From Geosporobacter subterraneus DSM 17957 (lineage in GTDB: Bacteria > Bacillota > Clostridia > Peptostreptococcales > Thermotaleaceae): 37,064 bases of DNA. Positions 7,586-15,988 of the stretch are shown in pieces. The first letter of the stretch is position 1. Each line of letters opens with the position of its first letter. Position numbers and translations under genes: made by a program. The notes under the pieces were generated by a model, which was not told where the DNA came from, did not search any database, and saw nothing but the letters and a program-made list of their open reading frames with translations. Where the stretch lies: NCBI RefSeq assembly GCF_900142145.1, contig NZ_FQZV01000039.1:1-37064 (forward strand), given 5' to 3'.

Positions 7586-7610
7586 ATGAATGATTTGTCT
7601 CATTTTGAGA
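7566..7610 (+). promoter_or_regulatory. Tandem upstream activator sites for the sigma-54 regulator
   Basis: The 13-bp palindromic word TCTCATTTTGAGA occurs exactly at 7566-7578 and 7598-7610; each is a TCTCA/TGAGA dyad around a 3-bp centre. Centres are 32 bp apart, close to three helical turns. Degenerate copies occur at 7548-7558 and about 7613-7625. They lie roughly 50-80 bp upstream of the -24 element, a fitting place for an enhancer-binding protein. Confidence 0.7.
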
Positions 7611-7651
7611 AAGTGATTTTTGAGATGATTGGAATCGGGGCATTTTTGTTA

Positions 7652-7667
7652 TGGCATGGATTTTGCA
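7652..7667 (+). promoter_or_regulatory. Sigma-54 (-24/-12) promoter of the cysteine desulfidase gene
   Basis: TGGCATGGATTTTGCA matches the consensus TGGCAC-N5-TTGCA. The invariant GG is at 7653-7654 and GC at 7665-7666, with the required ten bases between them. The start of transcription is predicted near 7678, leaving a leader of about 80 nt. Confidence 0.88.
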
Positions 7668-7757
7668 ATTTATTATAGCAAATTAGTAGATAAATATAAC
7701 CAAAACTAATCTGAGAATATAAACCATATAATTAAACTGATAGAGGAGGCAAAGTTC

Positions 7758-9044
7758 ATGGATTTAAAAAAACAAATTATCAATACACTTAAAGCAGAGG
7801 TGGTACCGGCTCTAGGTTGTACAGAGCCTGTGGCAGTGGCTCTAGCCTGTGCAAAGGCAAAAGCATTGGTGCACAACTCAAAAGTCACAAATGTTAATAT
7901 ATTAGTTAGCCCTAATATCTATAAAAATGGATTATGTGTGGGGATACCCTATACTGATGAAGTAGGCCTGCAGATTGCAGGAGCATTGGGTATTGTAGGA
8001 GGTAATGCAGAAAAAGATCTTCAGGTTCTAGAGGGTCTTAGAGAAGATCAAATCCAAGAAGCCAAGATTATTGTACAAAAAGGTCTGATCTCTCTAGGAA
8101 TTAAAGAAACGAAAGAGAAAGTTTATGTGGAGGTCTTTGTCCAGGCAGAAGGCGGCTCGGCTAAGGTTATACTCCAGGAAAAGCATAATCGATTTATTTA
8201 CTTGGAACAAAATGGAGAAATCCTTTGCAATGCTGTAAATCTGGAACAGGCACAGATTGCAGACCTATCTGAGCTATATGAAAAGCCGATTTATGAAATT
8301 ATCACAGAAATTGAAAATATTGAGTACCAGGAGCTGGCTTTTCTTTTAGAAGGTTTAGAGATGAATGAAGAGGTAGCAAAGGTTGCTTTGGAAAAGAAAA
8401 TGGGAATGGGTGTCGGCAAGGGATTTTTAGACAATATGGAAAAGGGGATTTTGTCTGATGACCTGATGAATTATGCTATGATGCTGACGGCTGCCGGAGC
8501 CGATGCGCGAATGTCAGGAGCACCTATTCCAGTTATGAGCAGCAATGGCAGCGGAAATCACGGGCTAACTGCAATTTTGCCTATCGTCGCCTATCGGAGG
8601 AAATTCGATGTTTCAAAGGAAGCCTATGCAAGGGCCTTGGCCATCAGCCATATTGTGACGGGCTATATCAAACATTATACGGGGAGGCTTTCTGCCCTGT
8701 GCGGCTGTGGGGTTGCAGCTGCGTCAGGGGCAGCCGTAGCGATAGCGTGGTTGATGGGAGCCGATAAGGAAAGAATAGACGGTACAATCAAAAACATGGT
8801 GGCCAATATCACCGGTATGGTTTGTGACGGTGCCAAAGTAGGCTGTGCCCTAAAGCTTGCTACAGCAGCGGCTACTGCAGTTCAGTCTGCATTACTGGCC
8901 ATGAGACGTGTAATTGTACCATCAAAAAATGGGATTGTCGGCCTGACCGCTGAGGAATCCATAAGAAATCTAGGTCAATTGGGCATAGAGGGTATGACAG
9001 TTACAGATGATGTCATTTTGGGAATCATGCAAAATATGCAATAA
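7758..9044 (+). CDS. cdsB: L-cysteine desulfidase (CdsB/CyuA, UPF0597 family)
   Basis: A 428-residue cytoplasmic enzyme that breaks L-cysteine down to pyruvate, ammonia and sulfide. It belongs to the serine-dehydratase-alpha-like family that includes archaeal L-cysteine desulfidase and E. coli CyuA. Cysteines suited to the [4Fe-4S] cluster are present: C21 in ALGCTEP, C315 and C317 in LCGCG, C356 in GMVCDGAK, with another at C363. The central SSNGSGNHGLTA loop and the glycine/alanine-rich C-terminal helices are family hallmarks. Length is normal. ATG 7758 follows GAGGAGGC. It is preceded by a sigma-54 promoter and the gene of its probable activator, so expression is expected to rise when cysteine is plentiful. 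Serine dehydratase activity is a less likely alternative. Confidence 0.9.
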   Translation: MDLKKQIINTLKAEVVPALGCTEPVAVALACAKAKALVHNSKVTNVNILVSPNIYKNGLCVGIPYTDEVGLQIAGALGIVGGNAEKDLQVLEGLREDQIQEAKIIVQKGLISLGIKETKEKVYVEVFVQAEGGSAKVILQEKHNRFIYLEQNGEILCNAVNLEQAQIADLSELYEKPIYEIITEIENIEYQELAFLLEGLEMNEEVAKVALEKKMGMGVGKGFLDNMEKGILSDDLMNYAMMLTAAGADARMSGAPIPVMSSNGSGNHGLTAILPIVAYRRKFDVSKEAYARALAISHIVTGYIKHYTGRLSALCGCGVAAASGAAVAIAWLMGADKERIDGTIKNMVANITGMVCDGAKVGCALKLATAAATAVQSALLAMRRVIVPSKNGIVGLTAEESIRNLGQLGIEGMTVTDDVILGIMQNMQ

Positions 9045-9106
9045 GTTATATATAGATTTTAATTCCCTATATATTAAATAATCTAGGAGCCCACAGGGTA
9101 TTCTAT

Positions 9107-9135
9107 TTGACAAAGAAATTGATTTCGATTAGAAT
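9107..9135 (+). promoter_or_regulatory. Sigma-A promoter of hpt
   Basis: TTGACA (9107-9112), 17-bp spacer, TAGAAT (9130-9135). Predicted start of transcription near 9142, about 50 bases before the coding start. Confidence 0.75.
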
Positions 9136-9194
9136 AGTTATTAACTATAGCAGAAATTGGTGTAAAATGAAGGATTATGGAGGGAATTAGAAAA

Positions 9195-9725
9195 ATGGAT
9201 ATAGAAAAAAAGAGAAAAGAGGTTCTTTTCACCCGAGAGGACATTCATCAACGGGTACAGGAGCTAGGAAATCAAATTGCATCAGATTATCAGGGCAAAA
9301 AGCTTTTAGTTGTATCTTTATTAAAAGGAAGCTTTATCTTTACTGCTGATTTGGTACGGGAGATTGATGCACCAGTTAAGATTGCTTTCATGGCAACCTC
9401 CAGCTATGGACATGGTACAGAATCTACGGGACAGGTAAATATTCTTTATGATGTTAAAGAAAGTGTTGAAGGCTATGATATTCTGGTAGTTGATGATATC
9501 GCAGATACAGGTCTTACAATGAAATTTGTTTTGGAGCACCTTCGTAAGAAGAATCCAGCCAGCATCAAAAGTTGTGTATTATTAGACAAGCCCTCCAGAA
9601 GAAAGACGGTGCTAGAGCCTGACTATATCGGCTATACCATCCCAGACAAGTTTATTGTAGGGTATGGGTTAAATTATGGGGACTATTATCGCAATGTTCC
9701 ATATGTTTTTGCTTTTGTAGATTAG
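9195..9725 (+). CDS. hpt: Hypoxanthine phosphoribosyltransferase
   Basis: A 176-residue purine-salvage enzyme that joins hypoxanthine (or guanine) to PRPP to make IMP or GMP. The PRPP-binding motif VVDDIADTGLT has its two acidic residues at 100-101. The SLLKGSFIFTADLVREI loop and the purine-site YVVG-like segment KFIVGYGLNYGDYYRNVPYV are standard for bacterial Hpt. The start is ATG 9195, ten bases after GGAGGG; an ATG at 9177 lies upstream of and runs into that site. The gene has its own promoter and ends in a bidirectional hairpin shared with dapH on the other strand. Confidence 0.95.
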   Translation: MDIEKKRKEVLFTREDIHQRVQELGNQIASDYQGKKLLVVSLLKGSFIFTADLVREIDAPVKIAFMATSSYGHGTESTGQVNILYDVKESVEGYDILVVDDIADTGLTMKFVLEHLRKKNPASIKSCVLLDKPSRRKTVLEPDYIGYTIPDKFIVGYGLNYGDYYRNVPYVFAFVD

Positions 9726-9728
9726 TAA

Positions 9729-9761
9729 AAATGCCAATAGGGTTATATCCTATTGGCATTT
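9729..9761. terminator. Bidirectional terminator between hpt and dapH
   Basis: A 13-bp perfect stem AAATGCCAATAGG / CCTATTGGCATTT (9729-9741, 9749-9761) with a 7-nt loop, placed between the two convergent genes. Short T runs occur on both strands. Confidence 0.75.
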
Positions 9762-9765
9762 CCTA

Positions 9766-10524
9766 TTATCCTCTTAAATCATCTAACAGTTTTGTTTTGT
9801 CTGCGGTTTGTGCATCCTTTTCTTTAATGATGCGCGCCGGGATTCCCGCAACTACACAATCAGGAGGCACATCTCTTGTTACTACTGAACCAGCAGCAAC
9901 TACTGCATTTTTACCTACCTTAACTCCTTCAAGGATGACGGCATTGGCACCGATCATTACATTATCCTCTATGATAACAGGAGTTGCACTAGGGGGTTCC
10001 AATACACCGGCAAGAACAGCTCCTGCTCCGACATGTACATTTTTTCCTACAGTGGCCCTGGCTCCAAGTACTGCATTCATATCAATCATGGTACCGTCCC
10101 CAATTTCTGAACCGATGTTGATCACTGCCCCCATCATAATTACTGCATTGTTCCCGATCTTTACCCGATCACGGATAACGGCACCGGGCTCAATTCGGGC
10201 ATTGATTTTTTTAAGATCCAGCATAGGGATAGCAGAATTTCGTCTGTCATTTTCCAGGATATAATTGGTGATATGATCTTTATGGGTCTCCAGGAATTGT
10301 GCAACGACATCATGTTCACCGAACAGTACCCAAAAGGAATCATTTCCGAATTTTTGTATGCCTTCCTGTGAGAAGGCTTCCAGAGAACCATCCACATAGA
10401 CTTTTACGGGAGTAGATTTTTTTGCTTCTTTTATATATCGTGCGATAGCATAAGGATCTGTCAAGTCCAGTTCCTTGTTATCCAGTTCTCTTTCTGTCGT
10501 CATTAGTAAACTCAATCCTTTCAT
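9766..10524 (-). CDS. dapH: Tetrahydrodipicolinate N-acetyltransferase
   Basis: Catalyses acetyl-CoA-dependent N-acetylation of tetrahydrodipicolinate in the acetyl branch of diaminopimelate/lysine synthesis. The N-terminal domain has [20 protein letters not shown] and FGEHDVV. From about residue 110 a left-handed beta-helix is built of hexapeptide repeats ([76 protein letters not shown]), and the tail [12 protein letters not shown] is typical of this transferase class. The start is uncertain: ATG 10524 (252 aa) has a weak GGTAA upstream, while in-frame ATG 10503 has AAAGGA about 12 bases before it. It is the last gene of the riboswitch-controlled lysine operon, 18 bases after dapB. Confidence 0.93.
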   Translation of the reverse strand: MKGLSLLMTTERELDNKELDLTDPYAIARYIKEAKKSTPVKVYVDGSLEAFSQEGIQKFGNDSFWVLFGEHDVVAQFLETHKDHITNYILENDRRNSAIPMLDLKKINARIEPGAVIRDRVKIGNNAVIMMGAVINIGSEIGDGTMIDMNAVLGARATVGKNVHVGAGAVLAGVLEPPSATPVIIEDNVMIGANAVILEGVKVGKNAVVAAGSVVTRDVPPDCVVAGIPARIIKEKDAQTADKTKLLDDLRG

Positions 10525-10542
10525 AAAAAATTACCTGCTGTA

Positions 10543-11298
10543 TTATTTGATAAGGTCATTCATATTATAATAACCATTTTTTTTGTTTAAAATAAACTTT
10601 GCTGCACGAATAGCACCCAAGGCAAAAATATCCTTTGAGAGAGCCGTGTGCTTTATCTCAATAATCTCGTCTGGACCGGCAAAGATAACCGTATGTTCCC
10701 CTACAATCGTTCCGCCTCGTACTGCATGAATGCCGATATGGTTTTCTGTACGCTGGTCTTCCTTTCCATGTCTTCCGTAAACATACTCTTTTTTCTGTTG
10801 GAAAGTTTCATTCAGAGCATTAGCAATCATGTAAGCTGTTCCACTGGGGGAATCTACCTTTTTATTATGATGCTTCTCAATGATCTCTATATCAAAGGTA
10901 TTGCCCAAGACTTTTGCTGCTTGTGCAGCCAGATCGATGATCACACTTATACCTACGGCCATATTTGAGGATTGGAAGACCGGGATGCTCTTTGATGCCT
11001 CGACAAAAAGGGCCGTTTCTTCTCCGCTTAAACCGGTAGTTGCAGTAACAATAGGCGTTTTTGTTTCAACACAAAAGTCCAAAGTGTTTTTTATAGTACT
11101 GGGATGAGAAAAATCTATCAGCACATCTCCTTTTTCTAAGCAGGAAAATATGTTGGAATATACAGGAAAGGTATTTTCAAATTTATCGACTTCTCGGTCG
11201 ATTCCTGCAACGACTTCCATGTTCTTCTCTTCGTTTATCAGTTTGGCTAAAACTCTGCCCATTTTTCCGTTGCATCCATTTAATATTACGCGTATCAA
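10543..11298 (-). CDS. dapB: 4-hydroxy-tetrahydrodipicolinate reductase
   Basis: A 251-residue reductase that uses NAD(P)H to make tetrahydrodipicolinate, the substrate of the neighbouring DapH. The dinucleotide-binding loop is NGCNGKMGRV (7-16). The signature EIIEKHHNKKVDSPSGTA places catalytic histidines at 143-144 and a lysine at 147. ATTGLS (about 86-91) and the late GGTIVGEHTV segment also fit the family. Translation starts at a TTG at the high-coordinate end, with GGAGGTG just upstream. It lies 13 bases after dapA in the same operon. Confidence 0.95.
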   Translation of the reverse strand: MIRVILNGCNGKMGRVLAKLINEEKNMEVVAGIDREVDKFENTFPVYSNIFSCLEKGDVLIDFSHPSTIKNTLDFCVETKTPIVTATTGLSGEETALFVEASKSIPVFQSSNMAVGISVIIDLAAQAAKVLGNTFDIEIIEKHHNKKVDSPSGTAYMIANALNETFQQKKEYVYGRHGKEDQRTENHIGIHAVRGGTIVGEHTVIFAGPDEIIEIKHTALSKDIFALGAIRAAKFILNKKNGYYNMNDLIK

Positions 11299-11311
11299 AG
11301 GAGCACCTCCC

Positions 11312-12193
11312 TTACTGGATTAAACCATATTCTTGCATTCTCGATTTCAATATTTGAAGATTAGAATTTTCCATTTCTGTAAGGGGGAGACGAAGCTCGC
11401 CTACTGCAAAGCCCATTAGGTTCATTGCTGCTTTTACAGGAATTGGATTTACTTCAATAAACAGTGCATCTATCAAGGGCTTCATAGCCAACTGTAAGGC
11501 ACAAGCACCGGCTGTGTCCCCATCAATAAACTTCTGAACCATGTCATGAGTATCTTTTGGCGCCACATTGGCTACTACAGAAATTACACCGGAGCCTCTT
11601 AAGGACATCAGAGGGACGACCATATCATCATTTCCGGAGTAGATATAGAAGTCTTCCGGAACCAGCCGCGCAATTTCTGCGACCTGTGAAATATTTCCGC
11701 TGGCTTCCTTGACACCTTTTATATTTGGATGCTTTGCCAAAGCGGCAATGGTGGCAGGTGCAATATTGAGACCTGTTCTGCCTGGTACATTATAAATAAT
11801 GATAGGAATGCTTACTGCATCTGCAATGGCAGTAAAATGAGCAATCAAACCTTTTTGTGTCGCTTTATTGTAGTAAGGGGTAATGACCAGTAAACCGTCT
11901 GCTCCTACAGCTTCTGCATATTTGCTCATCTCTATGGCATGGGCAGTACAATTGCTCCCAGTTCCTGCAATAACAGGAATTCTACCCTTGATTTTTTCAA
12001 CTACAAAACGGATGGTTTCTTTTTGCTCTTCATCGCTCATAGTAGAGGATTCGCCTGTGGTTCCGCAGACGATGATTGCATCGGTACCTTGCTCCACATG
12101 CCAGTTGAGAAGTTCTTCGATTTTGGGAAAATCAATTTTGCCTTCTTGAAATGGTGTAACCAATGCCACACCGGATCCGGTAAATAAAGCCAT
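11312..12193 (-). CDS. dapA: 4-hydroxy-tetrahydrodipicolinate synthase
   Basis: A 293-residue TIM-barrel aldolase that condenses pyruvate with aspartate semialdehyde, the committed step of diaminopimelate/lysine synthesis. Diagnostic residues are the CGTTGES motif (TT at 45-46), Y134 in IYNVPGRTG, and the Schiff-base lysine K162 in GVKEASG. I chose ATG 12193; the ATG three codons further upstream directly touches the GGAAAGG site. Downstream dapB follows after 13 bases. Feedback inhibition by lysine cannot be judged from sequence alone. Confidence 0.96.
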   Translation of the reverse strand: MALFTGSGVALVTPFQEGKIDFPKIEELLNWHVEQGTDAIIVCGTTGESSTMSDEEQKETIRFVVEKIKGRIPVIAGTGSNCTAHAIEMSKYAEAVGADGLLVITPYYNKATQKGLIAHFTAIADAVSIPIIIYNVPGRTGLNIAPATIAALAKHPNIKGVKEASGNISQVAEIARLVPEDFYIYSGNDDMVVPLMSLRGSGVISVVANVAPKDTHDMVQKFIDGDTAGACALQLAMKPLIDALFIEVNPIPVKAAMNLMGFAVGELRLPLTEMENSNLQILKSRMQEYGLIQ

Positions 12194-12254
12194 TTTACTC
12201 ATCCTTTCCAGATATTTTATTATCAGTATACGACTCCTAACAGGATTGGTGATA

Positions 12255-13253
12255 TTACTGAAGTCCCTCTACCAGCAACTCTGCAATCTGAACAGCATTC
12301 GTAGCGGCGCCCTTGCGTATATTGTCAGCAACTACCCAAAGATTTAATCCATTTTCCACACTGAAATCTCTTCGAATTCTACCTACATATACTTGGTCGG
12401 TACCTGCTGCATTTCTTGCTAAAGGATATAGGTTGCTGCCCGGATCGTCCTGTACTACAACTCCTGGACTTTGGTTAAGCAGTGCTACGATATCCTTCAA
12501 CTCGAAGGATTTTTCTAATTCTACGTTGATGGACTCGCTGTGACAGTTAATGATCGGTACCCGAACAGTGGTTGCTGTGATTTTTAGCTCGTAGTCACCG
12601 AAAATTTTTTGTGTTTCTAAAATCATTTTCATTTCTTCCTTCGTATATCCATTCTCCTGGAAAACATCAATATGAGGAAGACAATTGTTTGCAATTGGAT
12701 GGGGATAGGCCTTCATCAAATCATTGCCTTTTAAGCCTTCTTCCAAATCTACAACTCCTTTTACACCTGTACCTGAAACCGATTGGTAAGTGGAATAAAT
12801 AATTCGCTTGATGCCATAAGCTTCATGCAGAGGCTTTAATGCGACAACGGCTTGGATCGTAGAGCAGTTTGGATTTGCAATAATACCCTTGTTCCAAGAG
12901 ATATCATGAGGATTTACTTCCGGAACAACCAGCGGCACATCCTTTTCCATTCTCCAGGCGCTGCTGTTGTCTACTACGGTTACCCCTTTGGAAGCGGCTA
13001 TAGGGGCAAAAATTTTACTAATATCGCCTCCTGCAGAGAATAAAGCAATATCCATAGGACGATCAAAGGAAGCTTCAGTTAGTTCTTCTACGATATATTC
13101 TTTGCCTTTGCAGGTTACTTTTTCCCCAGCAGATTTTGCAGAAGCAAACAGGTAAAGATTCTCATAGGGAAAATCTCTTTCTTCTAAAACCTTTAAAAAT
13201 GTTCTTCCTACCATTCCTGTAGCACCTACTACAGCTAGATTTACTTTTCTCAT
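12255..13253 (-). CDS. asd: Aspartate-semialdehyde dehydrogenase
   Basis: A 332-residue NADPH enzyme that reduces aspartyl phosphate to aspartate semialdehyde, feeding DapA. The nucleotide loop GATGMVGR lies at 10-17, the catalytic cysteine is C130 in ANPNCSTIQ, and SGTGVKG and the histidine-bearing [11 protein letters not shown] stretch follow. ATG is preceded by AGAGGAGG. The 61-base gap to dapA shows no terminator. It is second in the operon, 30 bases after the DeoR-type regulator gene. The aspartokinase gene is not in this window. Confidence 0.95.
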   Translation of the reverse strand: MRKVNLAVVGATGMVGRTFLKVLEERDFPYENLYLFASAKSAGEKVTCKGKEYIVEELTEASFDRPMDIALFSAGGDISKIFAPIAASKGVTVVDNSSAWRMEKDVPLVVPEVNPHDISWNKGIIANPNCSTIQAVVALKPLHEAYGIKRIIYSTYQSVSGTGVKGVVDLEEGLKGNDLMKAYPHPIANNCLPHIDVFQENGYTKEEMKMILETQKIFGDYELKITATTVRVPIINCHSESINVELEKSFELKDIVALLNQSPGVVVQDDPGSNLYPLARNAAGTDQVYVGRIRRDFSVENGLNLWVVADNIRKGAATNAVQIAELLVEGLQ

Positions 13254-13283
13254 TGTTGATCCTCCTCTTGTTATATGTTCTAT

Positions 13284-14051
13284 TTAAAGTGTTTTTGCTA
13301 CTTCGATACGGATTCCGGATTTAGCCAGCCGATTAAGCTCATCTTTGTCTGCCCGGTCATCAGTAATTAACAAATCGACGGGTGCCAGATCACTTACTTT
13401 GGCAAAAGTAGATCGGCCGATTTTACGATAATCAGCAATAATGATGTTTTGTCGCGTGCATTGAATGACTGTCTTTACAAAGTCAGCACTATCTAGGGTA
13501 GAGGTACTGACACCGAAGCTGCTGTTAATTCCTGCACAGGGGATAAATGCCTTATCAAAATAGTAATTACGCAAATCATTAACAGCACGAGAGCCTAGGA
13601 TATTACCGCGAAAATTTTTAATTCTCCCGCCGATGAGAATTGTCTCTATGTTTGGGAGCAGAGAGAGTTCCTTTGCAACGTCTAGTGAGTTGGTTACGAT
13701 GGTCACATTTTTATCCTGAATCATCGGAATCATGAATAGCGCAATGGTACTCCCCATGAGCATGATAGTATCACCATTTTCTACAAACTCAGAAGCCTTG
13801 AGGGCAATCTTCTTTTTCTCTTCAAAGGCTTCATTTTTTCCTGTTTCCATACTGGGAATCCAACGGGTTTTTTCTACCTTAACAGCGCCGCCATGGGTTT
13901 TCTTTAGAAGGCCTTGTTCTTCCAATGCATTTAGATCCCGACGAATGGTGTAAATGGAAACATCAAACCGTTCTACCAGCTGCTGCAGATTTACGATTCC
14001 TTCCCGCTCAATCAACTCTTGTATTTTTTTTCTTCGTGCTTCTGTAATCAA
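13284..14051 (-). CDS. DeoR-family transcriptional regulator heading the lysine operon
   Basis: A 255-residue DNA-binding regulator. The N-terminal winged helix-turn-helix is classic DeoR (RRKKIQELIEREGIVNLQQLVERFDVSIYTIRRDLNALEEQGLLKKTHGGA, given here in two parts: start at residue 6, RRDLN near 37). The C-terminal half is a DeoRC sensor domain (TIMLMGSTIALFMI, VTIVTNSLDVAKEL, LIGGRIK), which in characterised relatives binds sugar phosphates. Translation starts at TTG with GGAG nine bases upstream. It follows the lysine riboswitch and precedes asd by 30 bases, so it appears co-transcribed with lysine genes. That position is unusual for this family. The target may be elsewhere. Confidence 0.88.
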   Translation of the reverse strand: MITEARRKKIQELIEREGIVNLQQLVERFDVSIYTIRRDLNALEEQGLLKKTHGGAVKVEKTRWIPSMETGKNEAFEEKKKIALKASEFVENGDTIMLMGSTIALFMIPMIQDKNVTIVTNSLDVAKELSLLPNIETILIGGRIKNFRGNILGSRAVNDLRNYYFDKAFIPCAGINSSFGVSTSTLDSADFVKTVIQCTRQNIIIADYRKIGRSTFAKVSDLAPVDLLITDDRADKDELNRLAKSGIRIEVAKTL

Positions 14052-14251
14052 AAATCATCACTCCATCTCTCCACCTATTATGATGAACATTTGCTAATAT
14101 TATTATAATATATTTACGATATTTTGGTTACATTTATCTTACATAATTATCAAATATTTGTAAAGCCAAAAAAACAAAAAGTGAAGAAGGGTGCATGAAT
14201 ATTGAATCAAGAGGCACACCATACTTCACCGGATTATGAAAGCAGTATCAA

Positions 14252-14295
14252 TATAAATAAAAACGGCATAAGAGCAAAAGGGTACTCTCAGCCGT
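14252..14295 (-). terminator. Riboswitch-controlled terminator upstream of the deoR-asd-dap operon
   Basis: Read on the minus strand: ACGGC-TGAGAG pairs with CTCTTA-TGCCGT (one bulge, one G-U), followed by TTTTTATTTATAT. It lies about 65 bases after the lysine aptamer core and some 200 bases before the regulator gene. It is the likely off-state of the expression platform. The 200 bases between here and the coding start show no further element. Confidence 0.75.
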
Positions 14296-14360
14296 CCGAA
14301 AAAACGCCAATAGAATACAACTTTCACCCTGTGTGAAGTAGCACTCCATCGATAAACTGG

Positions 14361-14530
14361 GTGATTTACCGATGACAGTCCCATGCTTATTCAACATGGT
14401 CCCAGCAGTTAACCCGTAGGGAACAGATCAACGCTTCGGCGATTGCACCTTTCCATTGGATATCAAAACAGCTCCCTTGCCTTTTCCAATGTACTATTTG
14501 CTCATCGCAGCCTCTAAAACACAACAATTT
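14361..14530 (-). promoter_or_regulatory. Lysine riboswitch (L-box) aptamer
   Basis: On the minus strand the conserved core of the L-box is readable in order: TTTAGAGGCTGCGATGAG near 14518, AATAGTA, an AAGG-rich helix, GAAAGGTGCAATCGCCGAAG around 14440-14455, AACTGCTGGGA, and GACTGTCATCGGTAAATC ending near 14361. These match the lysine-riboswitch blocks AGAGG.GCG, AGTA, GCCGAAG and TGCTGG/GTCA. A terminator lies downstream and lysine-pathway genes follow. Lysine binding is expected to stop transcription early. Confidence 0.9.
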
Positions 14531-14559
14531 CGTTGAGTAATAAGTATTCAGTTTAATGT

Positions 14560-14588
14560 ATCTTAACACAAGAGCCTATGTGTGTCAA
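14560..14588 (-). promoter_or_regulatory. Sigma-A promoter of the lysine riboswitch operon
   Basis: On the minus strand: TTGACA (14588-14583), 17-bp spacer, TAAGAT (14565-14560). The start of transcription is predicted near 14553, just before the riboswitch. Confidence 0.75.
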
Positions 14589-14777
14589 CCGGATTTATAA
14601 TAATTTTTACAAAATTCTATAGCATCTTACGATCCAACCGTATAGGCTATAGGATTGGAAGATATTATAGGATATAAGCTAAAGGAAAAGTGGGAAATAT
14701 TTTTTCTTTCCACAAGAAAAGAAAAAGGATACAATAGTTCTATATGATTATAACAATTGGCATGAGGTGAACTGAAT

Positions 14778-15959
14778 ATGATTTCTATAGAAAAAAGTAT
14801 CGCTGTTTTGGAGGAAGAAGTATATCAAATAGCCAGAGACCTGCATCAAATCCCTGAGAGCGGTTTTGAAGAATACAAAACCAGCGCCTATATTATCAGT
14901 GTGCTAGAGAATCTAGGTATAGATGTTTTTAAAGGTATTGCCCAAACTGGTATAGTTGGTTTATTGAGAGGTTCTGAAGGAAAAGAGACCATAGCATTTC
15001 GTGCGGATATGGATGCCCTTTCCGTGGAGGAGAAGACAGACTCTCCTTATGGGTCAAAGCACCCTGGAATGATGCACGCATGCGGACACGATGCTCATAT
15101 GACAATTCTGTTGGGATTGGCAAAATACTTAGCCCGTCATAAGAACAATCTCAGGCAAAATATTGTTTTTATATTTCAGCCGGCAGAGGAAGGACCCGGT
15201 GGCGCAGAGCCCATGATTCAGGCAGGTGTGCTAGATCAGTTTCATATTGATAAAATATTAGGCCTTCATGTTTTCCCAGAGGTAGAAGCTGGCCGTGTTG
15301 CAGTAAGACCAGGGCCTATGATGGCCCAAGCAGGAGAATTTGATCTGTTGATAAAGGGTAGGAGCGGTCATGGAGCCATTCCCCATATGGCTAAGGATGC
15401 AATTGTAGCCGCGGCAGCTTTAGTGAGCAGCTATCAGTCAATAGTAAGCAGGAGTGTCGATCCTTTGGAAGGTGCTATTGTAACCATTGGAAAGATGTGG
15501 GGAGGAGAAAGAAGAAACATCATAGCGGGAGAAGTGCACTTGGAAGGAACGGTTAGGGCTTTTCGGGAAGATGTTTTTGAAAGTATAAAACGCAGGATGG
15601 GGCAAATTGCTAAAGGGATTGAAACTGCCTACGAATGCTCTGTTGAGTTAGTATTTAGAGATATGTATCCTGCAGTTATCAATGACGAGTCCTTGTATGA
15701 GGATTTCGTTGCAGCTGTAGGGAAAGAACACGTAGATAGTATTGCGCCGCAAATGATTGCTGAGGATTTTTCTTTTTTTCAGAAAGAAGTTCCGGGACTC
15801 TTTTTCTTTTTAGGTGTGAGGAGTGAAAAGCAAAACTGCATCTATCCTCTGCATAATTGTCTGTTTCAATATCCTGAGGAAACATTGATGACGGGTATTC
15901 AGGTCTATGTACAATACCTAAGACATGTAGGTATCCTGACACCAGAGGATGATGCGTAA
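14778..15959 (+). CDS. M20-family amidohydrolase, possible N-acetyl-DAP deacetylase
   Basis: A 393-residue dinuclear metallo-amidohydrolase. Metal and catalytic signatures are FRADMDALSVEE, MMHACGHDAHM, FQPAEEGPGGAEPM and the dimerisation-domain GRSGHGAIPHMAKDAI; a late histidine (PLHNCLF) completes the family pattern. M20 members of this subgroup remove acyl groups from amino acids such as hippurate, acetylated cysteine or N-acetyl-diaminopimelate. It is divergent from the dap operon, which ends in DapH, so it could be DapL, which removes the acetyl group that DapH adds. The FQPAEEGPGGAEPM block is also found in B. subtilis DapL. ATG 14778 follows GAGGTGAA at six bases. A TACAAT box at 14730-14735 may be its -10. 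The general family is certain; the DapL role is inference. Confidence 0.88.
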   Translation: MISIEKSIAVLEEEVYQIARDLHQIPESGFEEYKTSAYIISVLENLGIDVFKGIAQTGIVGLLRGSEGKETIAFRADMDALSVEEKTDSPYGSKHPGMMHACGHDAHMTILLGLAKYLARHKNNLRQNIVFIFQPAEEGPGGAEPMIQAGVLDQFHIDKILGLHVFPEVEAGRVAVRPGPMMAQAGEFDLLIKGRSGHGAIPHMAKDAIVAAAALVSSYQSIVSRSVDPLEGAIVTIGKMWGGERRNIIAGEVHLEGTVRAFREDVFESIKRRMGQIAKGIETAYECSVELVFRDMYPAVINDESLYEDFVAAVGKEHVDSIAPQMIAEDFSFFQKEVPGLFFFLGVRSEKQNCIYPLHNCLFQYPEETLMTGIQVYVQYLRHVGILTPEDDA

Positions 15960-15988
15960 ACCCTGGGTGGGCAAAGGGAGTGAATGAT

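Noticed and set aside
7546-7625. Repeated TCTCA...TGAGA words considered as a CRISPR-like repeat array
   Set aside because: The units are short palindromes with no regular spacers; a terminator plus activator sites explains them.
9731-10264. 177-codon plus-strand open frame over dapH
   Set aside because: It is the antisense shadow of the hexapeptide repeats of dapH, low in complexity, and lacks a ribosome binding site.
14387-14569. 60-codon minus-strand open frame
   Set aside because: It lies entirely in the lysine riboswitch, whose conserved blocks explain the conservation.
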